The notes below the pieces were generated by a model. That model worked only from the letters and a program-made list of their open reading frames with translations. It was not told the DNA's origin and did no database searches. This document shows positions 1 to 6,381 of a DNA stretch of 6,381 nt, one piece after another. How positions within the stretch are numbered: the stretch's first letter is position 1; every line of letters starts with the position of its first letter. Source of the DNA: an uncultured bacterium (lineage in GTDB: Bacteria; Bacillota_I; Bacilli_A; RF39; UBA660); the NCBI GenBank assembly GCA_905215145.1, contig CAJMOW010000079.1:1-6381 (forward strand), given 5' to 3'. The position numbers and the translations under genes were made by a program.

Positions 1-23
1 CTCGAATTTTTTTCGAGTTTTTT
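1..23. terminator. Probable bidirectional intrinsic terminator at the end of rpsD
   Basis: CTCGAA (1-6) and TTCGAG (12-17) form a perfect 6-bp stem around a five-T loop, followed by six Ts (18-23) on the plus strand. As written it would stop plus-strand transcription arriving from outside the left edge. On the minus strand the same stem follows the rpsD stop codon, preceded by an A-run, and would end rpsD if Ts continue beyond base 1. The T-tract shares its last two bases with the rpsD stop (24-22). The stem may be longer because the window begins at its first visible base. The bidirectional role is inferred; the hairpin is seen directly. Confidence 0.65.
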
Positions 24-624
24 ATCTGTTGTAGAATTCAACTATTAATGATTCATTAATATCGATGTTAAGTTCGCTTCTTTCTGGATATCTTACATAA
101 GTACCAGCCATTTTAGCTTCATCGAATGTTACAAATTCAACACGGTTATTTAAAGCTTCTAAAGAAGATTTAACAACACTTAAGTTTTTGTCGTTTTCTT
201 TAATAGCTATAACATCACCTGGAATACATCTGTATGAAGGAATATTAACTTTCTTTCCATTAACAGTTATATGACCATGATTAACTAATTGACGAGCACC
301 TTTTCTAGTAGATGCAAAACCAATTCTATAAACTAGGTTATCTAAACGACTTTCAAGTAATCTTAAGAAGTTTTCACCATGAACACCTTTAAGTTTACCA
401 GCTTCCTCAAATGTTTTTCTAAATTGTTTTTCGTTTAGACCATACATAAATCTAACTTTTTGTTTTTCTTGCAATTGAATACCATAGTTAGATAATTTTT
501 TAGCTCTTTTTTGACCATGTAATCCTGGTGCATATGGTTTTTTAGCTAATTCTTTACCATTTTCTAATATAGAGAATCCTAAACGACGAGATTTTCTATA
601 ACTAGCTCCTGTGTATCTTGACAT
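22..624 (-). CDS. rpsD: 30S ribosomal protein S4
   Basis: S4 is a primary 16S rRNA-binding protein that nucleates assembly of the 30S body, and in Firmicutes it represses its own mRNA. The 200-residue protein has the usual Bacilli length and opens with the family signature MSRYTG. It contains [13 protein letters not shown] (44-56) and the S4 RNA-binding domain at about 90-150 ([23 protein letters not shown]), and ends with the conserved [25 protein letters not shown] tail. It has one cysteine (Cys133), so it is the zinc-free form without the N-terminal four-Cys motif. The start is set by AAGGAGA at 637-631, six bases before the ATG. It is monocistronic here, behind its own promoter and long leader, and ends at a hairpin terminator. 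No anomaly in the protein. Confidence 0.98.
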   Translation of the reverse strand: MSRYTGASYRKSRRLGFSILENGKELAKKPYAPGLHGQKRAKKLSNYGIQLQEKQKVRFMYGLNEKQFRKTFEEAGKLKGVHGENFLRLLESRLDNLVYRIGFASTRKGARQLVNHGHITVNGKKVNIPSYRCIPGDVIAIKENDKNLSVVKSSLEALNNRVEFVTFDEAKMAGTYVRYPERSELNIDINESLIVEFYNR

Positions 625-786
625 ACTTTTTCTCCTTTCCTTAAAATCACATTTAATCTTAAGGCTTAATTCTAAATTAAAGGGTGTTTATTTTAATATT
701 TTCGCTTTGCAGCAGAAGTTACACAATAACCCCTATAGGTAATAAACACGTTCTAACCTAAATTAAGCGCTGCTAGATGCAATGCA
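625..786 (-). promoter_or_regulatory. Structured 5' leader of rpsD, probable S4 autoregulatory RNA
   Basis: The promoter is about 165 bases upstream of the ATG, leaving a long leader. Read on the minus strand it folds into nested perfect helices: GCTTAATT (768-761) with AATTAAGC (671-664), and inside it GTGTTTATT (749-741) with AATAAACAC (692-684). The enclosed loop holds a small hairpin GTTA/TAAC (730-727 with about 721-718) and a GCT-GCAA-AGC hairpin with a GNRA-type loop (713-704). GCAGC (773-769), 5' of the outer helix, can instead pair with GCTGC (713-709), giving a pseudoknot. An 11-bp stem (664-654 with 649-639) ends just before the Shine-Dalgarno sequence. Autoregulation of rpsD by S4 binding its leader is established in Bacillus; that this leader works this way is inferred from position and fold. 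Confidence 0.72.
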
Positions 787-792
787 TTTATA

Positions 793-821
793 ATTATATT
801 ATGTTTTTACTTGTAAGTCAA
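793..821 (-). promoter_or_regulatory. Sigma-A-type promoter of rpsD
   Basis: On the minus strand TTGACT (821-816) lies exactly 17 bases from TATAAT (798-793), a nearly perfect vegetative promoter. Transcription should start near 786, at the beginning of the structured leader. The -35 box is only 28 bases beyond the stop codon of the upstream kinase-like gene, with no terminator between, so read-through from that gene may add to rpsD transcription. Confidence 0.88.
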
Positions 822-849
822 TACCAATTCATATATAAGTTAATAATAA

Positions 850-1758
850 TTAAACCTTCTTTTTAGTAGCATTATGGAATGCTAATGCATTTGATTTTTC
901 TAATACTGAGTCAGTAATATAATCAAGCTCTTCAAAAATATTTTCATTATCTAAATATTCATATAATTTAGCAAACTTATCAACTAATCTATATGGTAAA
1001 CCAATTGTTCTTAAATAGTTTAAATATGTATAAAAATTTTCCATTGATAATTTGGAAACATTGTTTTGGAATAAATAATTTAAAATTATAATATTAAAAC
1101 AATACAAATCAGAATTTTTATTTGAAACTATAAATCCAGGATATCTTAATTCAATATTTTGAATATATTTTTTTGGAATATTAACTATAGATGAAGCTGG
1201 AGTTAAGTATTTTGCTGCAAAAGGTTTATTGTCATTTATTTTAAAACTGTCAGTATCAACAGCATTTAATTTTCCAGTATCTGTATTATATATAAAATTT
1301 CCTTCATGTAAATCATTAATAAAGAAATCTTTTAATTCTGAATTTTTTCTTAAATTATCCATCTTTTTTAAAATGTCACTTATTTGTTTTAAAAGATTTA
1401 TCTTAAACTCATTTGAAATAGAAAAGTCTTTTAGAATCACATTTAAATTAATGCCCCTAATAAAAGGCATTGTATATCCACAAACTTTACTATTTACAAT
1501 AGCAAGTTTATCGGGCAAAACAATTTCGTCAATATCTATTAAATCACTATTATCAATTAATGAATTTATTGTAAATAATTTATTACTAAAAATATCTCCT
1601 TCTGTATTGTAAAAAACTTTTAGAACTTTTTCTGATAAATCCCATTTATTTTTATCTGTAAATCTATATAATTTTCCTTCAGTATTAAATATTGATGATT
1701 CAAGTTTAAGTTTTTCAAATTTCTTAAAAGTATAATTAGAAAAAGAAACTGTTCTCAT
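850..1758 (-). CDS. Protein-kinase-fold protein of unknown function
   Basis: I do not recognise a named family, but the 302-residue product shows the landmarks of a protein-kinase-like fold in order. There is a loop EGKLYR (27-32) where the glycine-rich loop belongs, KVLKVFY with a candidate ATP-anchoring Lys47, a hinge-like MPFIRG (97-102), a catalytic-loop motif NDLHEGN (148-154, catalytic Asp149, Asn154), a metal-binding VDTDSF (167-172, Asp168 in the DFG position), and SDLYCF (216-221) resembling the helix-F motif. The key polar residues are kept, so it could be active; substrate unknown (protein or small molecule). No membrane segment or sensor domain is evident. I chose the ATG at 1758 because GGGGG (1768-1764) sits five bases upstream and a promoter lies just before it. 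An in-frame start at 1839 would give 27 extra residues but lies upstream of that promoter. It is divergent from hrcA and points toward rpsD. Confidence 0.72.
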   Translation of the reverse strand: MRTVSFSNYTFKKFEKLKLESSIFNTEGKLYRFTDKNKWDLSEKVLKVFYNTEGDIFSNKLFTINSLIDNSDLIDIDEIVLPDKLAIVNSKVCGYTMPFIRGINLNVILKDFSISNEFKINLLKQISDILKKMDNLRKNSELKDFFINDLHEGNFIYNTDTGKLNAVDTDSFKINDNKPFAAKYLTPASSIVNIPKKYIQNIELRYPGFIVSNKNSDLYCFNIIILNYLFQNNVSKLSMENFYTYLNYLRTIGLPYRLVDKFAKLYEYLDNENIFEELDYITDSVLEKSNALAFHNATKKKV

Positions 1759-1780
1759 AATATCCCCCTTTTTTCCGTGT

Positions 1781-1809
1781 ATAATAACATTTATTTTATA
1801 AATATGCAA
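1781..1809 (-). promoter_or_regulatory. Extended -10 promoter of the kinase-like gene
   Basis: On the minus strand TATTAT (1786-1781) is preceded by TGT (1789-1787), an extended -10 (TGN), and lies 17 bases from TTGCAT (1809-1804), a weak -35. The expected start near 1774 gives a short leader of about 16 bases carrying the ribosome binding site AAGGGGGA (1770-1763). The -35 box ends about 23 bases from the nearer CIRCE operator (1833-1859), so HrcA bound there would not cover this promoter directly. Confidence 0.62.
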
Positions 1810-1832
1810 ATTTAAAAATAAAAAATATTTTT

Positions 1833-1859
1833 TTAGCACTCATATATTGACAATGCTAA
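1833..1859. promoter_or_regulatory. CIRCE operator 1 (HrcA-binding inverted repeat)
   Basis: The left arm TTAGCACTC (1833-1841) matches the CIRCE consensus exactly. After the canonical 9-base spacer the right arm CAATGCTAA (1851-1859) matches GAGTGCTAA at 7 of 9 positions. It overlaps the hrcA -35 box (1847-1852). The C at 1851, a CIRCE mismatch, is the C of TTGACA, so the degeneracy may preserve promoter strength. HrcA bound here should block RNA polymerase. Confidence 0.9.
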
Positions 1860-1875
1860 CATATAATAGTATACT
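1847..1875 (+). promoter_or_regulatory. Sigma-A-type promoter of the hrcA-grpE-dnaK operon
   Basis: A perfect -35 TTGACA (1847-1852) is followed after 17 bases by TATACT (1870-1875). Transcription should begin around 1881-1883, leaving about 40 bases before the hrcA ATG. The -35 lies inside CIRCE 1, and the predicted start lies at the left arm of CIRCE 2, so the promoter is flanked by HrcA operators on both sides. This is the usual class of HrcA-repressed, vegetative-sigma heat-shock promoter. Confidence 0.9.
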
Positions 1876-1879
1876 GTAG

Positions 1880-1906
1880 ATAGCATTCGAGAAACAAGAG
1901 TGCTAA
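1880..1906. promoter_or_regulatory. CIRCE operator 2 (HrcA-binding inverted repeat)
   Basis: The left arm ATAGCATTC (1880-1888) matches TTAGCACTC at 7 of 9 positions; after a 9-base spacer the right arm GAGTGCTAA (1898-1906) is a perfect match. It starts at about the transcription start, so most of it is transcribed and could form a hairpin at the mRNA 5' end; in RNA 8 of 9 positions pair, one as G-U. HrcA here would block initiation or early elongation. CIRCE stem-loops at mRNA 5' ends are known to affect transcript stability in Bacillus. Confidence 0.88.
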
Positions 1907-1908
1907 AT

Positions 1909-1917
1909 AGAGGTGAT
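1909..1917 (+). promoter_or_regulatory. hrcA ribosome binding site (decides the start)
   Basis: AGAGGTGAT lies immediately before the ATG at 1921, with the AGGTGA core four bases away. The alternative in-frame GTG at 1900 falls within the right arm of CIRCE 2, has no ribosome binding site, and would place this sequence inside the coding region. Confidence 0.8.
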
Positions 1918-1920
1918 TAT

Positions 1921-2907
1921 ATGTTAAGCGCAAGACAAAAAGAACTACTTAAGTTAATAGTTGAAGATTACATAAAGACAGCTAGACCAATAAGTTCTAA
2001 TTCATTGTGCAAAATATTAAATTGCTCAAGTGCTACAATAAGAAATGAAATGGCTTTATTAGAAGAAATAGGTTTGATAGAAAAAACACATATCTCTTCT
2101 GGAAGAATTCCAAGTGAAAAAGGTTATAGGTATTATGTAGATAACATAATGAAACCTAAAGAATTGACTGGAGAAGATGTATTAAAATTACAACAAGTAT
2201 TTCAAAATAAGTCATTGGTTTTAACGGATGCAATAAGTAAAAGTATGGAAATAATATCAGAAATAACAAATTATACAGCAGTGATTTTAGGATCAACTTC
2301 GGCAGATAATAGACTTACGAAAGTAGAAGTTGTTCCAGTAAGCGATAATCAACTAGTTGCTATAGTTATTACTGATAAGGGACATGTACAACACAAAAAT
2401 ATAATGCTTCAAGAAAGTGTTGCATTAGAGGAAGTAAAGCAAACAGTAGATTTAATCAATAAATTAGTAGTAGGTGTTCCAATAGATGAAGTAAGTATAA
2501 CGCTTGAATATCAAGTAAAGCCAATAATAGCTAATTATGTAAAACAACATGAGGTATTATACAATGCTTTCTATAATGCATTTTCAGATTTTGCTAATGC
2601 AAGTAATGTACAGATGAGTGGTAAAAAAAATATATTGATGCAACCAGAATTTGATAATACTGAAAAAATAAAACAAATTTTAGATAAATTTGATGATAAA
2701 AAAATCATTAATAGCATCAAAGAAGATGATAATGGTATCAATATATATATAGGCAGTGAAAACGATATAGATGAAGATTTAACAGTAGTTAAGACAAAAT
2801 ATAACAATAATGGAGAAGAAGGAACTATAGCTTTAATAGGTCCAAAGAGAATGGAATATGACCATGTTGTTACTTTGCTTAATTACATAAAAGAAAATCT
2901 AGAGTAG
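1921..2907 (+). CDS. hrcA: Heat-inducible transcription repressor HrcA
   Basis: HrcA is a cytoplasmic dimeric repressor that binds CIRCE and shuts off chaperone operons; in Bacillus its activity depends on GroEL. The 328-residue protein opens with the family winged helix: MLSARQKELL at 1-10, the recognition region SSATIRNEMALLEE (36-49), then ISSGRIPSEKGYRYYVD (58-74). The middle and C-terminal parts carry the usual GAF-like/dimerisation region, including NILMQPEF (237-244), INIYIGSEND (273-282) and GTIALIGPKRMEYDHV (301-316). Length is slightly below the roughly 340-350 residues usual for the family. Both cysteines, Cys30 and Cys35, sit in the DNA-binding domain. It is the first gene of the operon, preceded by two CIRCE elements, so it should repress itself. 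Its TAG stop overlaps the grpE Shine-Dalgarno sequence. Confidence 0.97.
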   Translation: MLSARQKELLKLIVEDYIKTARPISSNSLCKILNCSSATIRNEMALLEEIGLIEKTHISSGRIPSEKGYRYYVDNIMKPKELTGEDVLKLQQVFQNKSLVLTDAISKSMEIISEITNYTAVILGSTSADNRLTKVEVVPVSDNQLVAIVITDKGHVQHKNIMLQESVALEEVKQTVDLINKLVVGVPIDEVSITLEYQVKPIIANYVKQHEVLYNAFYNAFSDFANASNVQMSGKKNILMQPEFDNTEKIKQILDKFDDKKIINSIKEDDNGINIYIGSENDIDEDLTVVKTKYNNNGEEGTIALIGPKRMEYDHVVTLLNYIKENLE

Positions 2908-2915
2908 GAGGACAT

Positions 2916-3506
2916 ATGGAAGAAAATACGAATATAAAAAATGAGTGCAAATGCAAAGAAGAGCATGGAGAATGTACTTGCGAAAACGAATGCAAATGTG
3001 AAAATAAACCACAAAAAGAAAAAAAACATAAAAAAGACCATGATAAACGTTTAGATAAACTGAATGAAGCTTATAATAAAATAAGCGAATTAGAAGATAG
3101 AATTCTAAGAGAAAAAGCTGAACTTGTTAATTATAGAAAAAGAAAAGAAGAAGAAATGAGTAAAATGCTTAAATATTCAAATGAAGACTTGGTAAAAGAA
3201 ATTTTACCAATAGTTGATAATTTTGAAAGGGCAATCAATATGGATGATGATAACTTAGAAGACGAAGTTTCAAAATTCTTATCAGGATTTAAAATGATTT
3301 ATTGTAAACTTATTTCAACCTTAGAAAAATATGAAGTAAAAGCAATTGATGGTAACAATAAACCATTTGATCCAACATATCATCAAGCAGTTATGACAGA
3401 ATCTAAAGAAGGTGTGGAACCTGGCATGGTGCTTGAAGTATTACAAAAAGGATACTTATTTAAAGATAAAGTAATTAGACCAGCAATGGTTAAAGTTAGT
3501 GAATAA
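2916..3506 (+). CDS. grpE: GrpE, nucleotide exchange factor of DnaK, with a cysteine-rich N-terminal tail
   Basis: GrpE dimers release ADP from DnaK and so drive the chaperone cycle; in some bacteria its long helices act as a thermosensor. In the 196-residue product a long charged helix (about 44-90) includes AELVNYRKRKEEE (68-80), followed by ILPIVDNFERAI (96-107). The C-terminal beta domain has FDPTYHQAV (151-159), then QKGYLFKDKVIRPAMVKV (177-194). Unusual is the tail of about 43 residues: three Cys-x-Cys pairs at 11/13, 20/22 and 26/28, with histidines at 17, 38 and 42, in a Glu/Lys-rich, probably disordered stretch. GrpE tails are usually charged but not cysteine-rich. AGGAGG (2906-2911) lies four bases before the ATG and overlaps the hrcA stop; the gap to hrcA is eight bases, so translation is probably coupled. 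Confidence 0.97.
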   Translation: MEENTNIKNECKCKEEHGECTCENECKCENKPQKEKKHKKDHDKRLDKLNEAYNKISELEDRILREKAELVNYRKRKEEEMSKMLKYSNEDLVKEILPIVDNFERAINMDDDNLEDEVSKFLSGFKMIYCKLISTLEKYEVKAIDGNNKPFDPTYHQAVMTESKEGVEPGMVLEVLQKGYLFKDKVIRPAMVKVSE

Positions 3507-3519
3507 AGAAAGGTGATAA

Positions 3520-5340
<1,821 letters not shown>

Positions 5341-5343
5341 TAT

Positions 5344-5368
5344 GAAGTTCTAGTTAAGCTAGAACTTC
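5344..5368 (+). other. Perfect 10-bp stem-loop between dnaK and pepF
   Basis: GAAGTTCTAG (5344-5353) and CTAGAACTTC (5359-5368) are exact inverted repeats around the five-base loop TTAAG, beginning three bases after the dnaK stop. No T-run follows (TCTGATAT, then the pepF ribosome binding site), so it is a poor intrinsic terminator. It may be a partial terminator, an mRNA-processing or 3'-end-stabilising hairpin, or a degenerate terminator. It would let dnaK and pepF be expressed at different levels from one transcript. Confidence 0.6.
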
Positions 5369-5386
5369 TCTGATATAGGAGGAAAA

Positions 5387-6381
5387 ATGAACCAAAAACT
5401 TCGTAGTGAAATTAGTGATGAATTTAAGTGGGATTTAACTAGTATTTATGCAGATAAAAAGGAATTTGAAAAAGATATTTTAGAATGTACAAATTTAATA
5501 AACAAAATGAAACAATGTGAAAACATATTGGAAAATGCAGATAATTTATATTGTTGTATAAAATTGGAATATGATACAGCCCGTATTTTAGATAAACTAT
5601 ATATGTACGCACATCTTTCATTAGATACAGATACAACCAATGTAGAAGCACAAGAAATGGTAGGAAAAGTAAAAAACTTATTTAAAGAGTATGATGAGGT
5701 AACGTCATTTATAAAACCAACTTTATTAAAGTATGATTATAATTTAATAGAAAAATACTATATTGAAAAACCAGAACTAAAAGAATATGAAATAGTACTT
5801 AAAGATCTATTTAGATATAAAGAACATACTTTAACTGAAAATGAAGAAATGATTGTTTCTAAATTAAGTAAAGCTTTAACTTCTTCAAGTGATACATATG
5901 AAAAATTAACTGATTCAGATATGGCATTTGGAATAATTAAAGATGAACAAAATAATGATGTAGAATTAACATCTAGTAATTATTCAAAATACTTAAAATC
6001 CAAAGATAGAAGTGTTAGAAAAGCAGCATTTGATATGACATATGAAACTTTTTCTAAGTATAAAAATACAATAGCTTCAACTTATATTGGCGATATAGAA
6101 GCAAATGCTTCACTTGCTAAAATATATAAATTTTCATCCACACTTGAAGCATCTTTATTTAATGATGATGTAAATACAAAGGTGTATGATAAACTAATTG
6201 AAACAGTATCTAATAATCTTGAACCATTATATAGATATTATGAAATAAAAAGAAAAAAACTTTCTTTAGAACAATTACATCTTTATGATACATATGTTTC
6301 GATAGTAAATGAAAGTACAAAAGAATATACATTTGAAGAAGCAAAAGAATTATCAAAGGGGTACAAAGTTGTACCAATCAG
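5387..6381 (+). CDS. pepF: Oligoendopeptidase F, N-terminal part (cut by window edge)
   Basis: M3B-family zinc metallopeptidases of this type cleave short cytoplasmic peptides. The frame is open for 331 codons to the right edge without a stop. FKWDLTSIY (13-21) matches the usual PepF opening, and the middle region fits the family: SVRKAAFDMTYETFSKYKNT (209-228), STYIGDIEA (231-239), then LYRYYEIKRKKLSLEQLHLYD (281-301). The HExxH zinc site usually lies several dozen residues beyond the cut and is not visible, so catalytic competence cannot be judged. The start has AGGAGG (5377-5382) four bases upstream of the ATG. It is 46 bases after dnaK with only a stem-loop between and no clear promoter, so co-transcription with the heat-shock operon is likely, at least in part. 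It stands where dnaJ is normally found. Confidence 0.9.
   Translation, partial: MNQKLRSEISDEFKWDLTSIYADKKEFEKDILECTNLINKMKQCENILENADNLYCCIKLEYDTARILDKLYMYAHLSLDTDTTNVEAQEMVGKVKNLFKEYDEVTSFIKPTLLKYDYNLIEKYYIEKPELKEYEIVLKDLFRYKEHTLTENEEMIVSKLSKALTSSSDTYEKLTDSDMAFGIIKDEQNNDVELTSSNYSKYLKSKDRSVRKAAFDMTYETFSKYKNTIASTYIGDIEANASLAKIYKFSSTLEASLFNDDVNTKVYDKLIETVSNNLEPLYRYYEIKRKKLSLEQLHLYDTYVSIVNESTKEYTFEEAKELSKGYKVVPI

Noticed and set aside
1759..1839. In-frame upstream start at 1839 for the kinase-like gene
   Set aside because: The extra 27 codons cover the promoter and leader and reach into CIRCE 1; GGGGG before the ATG at 1758 is the better start.
1862..1867. TATAAT as the hrcA -10 box
   Set aside because: It is only nine bases from TTGACA; TATACT at 1870-1875 has the correct 17-base spacing.
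1900..1920. In-frame GTG at 1900 as the hrcA start, adding seven residues
   Set aside because: It lies in the right arm of CIRCE 2 without a ribosome binding site, whereas the ATG at 1921 has AGAGGTGAT upstream and gives the normal HrcA N-terminus.
2943..2951. GAGTGCAAA in grpE as a CIRCE half-site
   Set aside because: No matching TTAGCACTC-like arm lies nine bases upstream, and the bases encode the Glu-Cys-Lys of the GrpE tail.
5341..5386. An independent pepF promoter in the dnaK-pepF gap
   Set aside because: The gap holds the stem-loop and the ribosome binding site and has no recognisable -35/-10 pair with proper spacing.

Overview
The window is AT-rich chromosomal DNA from a low-GC Gram-positive bacterium (Firmicutes/Bacillota). 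Three things point there: a 200-residue, zinc-motif-free ribosomal protein S4 of the Bacilli type encoded alone behind its own structured leader; a HrcA/CIRCE-controlled hrcA-grpE-dnaK operon; and a short DnaK without the roughly 24-residue ATPase-domain insertion of proteobacteria. UGG is used for Trp and UGA is not read as Trp, so the standard code holds and a mycoplasma is unlikely. I cannot name the genus; a Bacilli/Erysipelotrichia-like lineage would fit.

Layout. Bases 1-23 are a terminator hairpin reaching the rpsD stop. rpsD (minus strand, 22-624) follows a leader of about 160 nt (625-786) with nested helices consistent with S4 autoregulation, and a near-consensus promoter (793-821). 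Next upstream on the minus strand is a protein-kinase-fold gene (850-1758) with its own extended -10 promoter (1781-1809). Facing away from it, on the plus strand, is the heat-shock operon hrcA (1921-2907), grpE (2916-3506) and dnaK (3523-5340), driven by a TTGACA/TATACT promoter bracketed by two CIRCE operators (1833-1859 and 1880-1906). After dnaK comes a perfect 10-bp stem-loop without a U-tract (5344-5368), then pepF (oligoendopeptidase F, from 5387), cut by the right edge before its zinc site. dnaJ is not in its usual place after dnaK.

How the genes work together. HrcA binds CIRCE and represses its own operon; misfolded-protein stress titrates its chaperone and releases the operon. DnaK is the ATP-driven chaperone and GrpE its nucleotide exchange factor. 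The J-protein that starts the cycle must be encoded elsewhere. PepF could degrade peptides released during proteolysis, and the lack of a convincing terminator or promoter before it suggests at least partial co-transcription. The kinase-like gene shares the intergenic region with the heat-shock promoter, but its function and any link to stress are unknown.

Most of the window is ordinary housekeeping DNA. The points worth a second look are the mirrored double CIRCE, a GrpE tail with three Cys-x-Cys pairs, the pepF-for-dnaJ arrangement, the uncharacterised kinase-like gene, and the fold of the S4 leader. I see no mobile element, CRISPR array, tRNA or rRNA.
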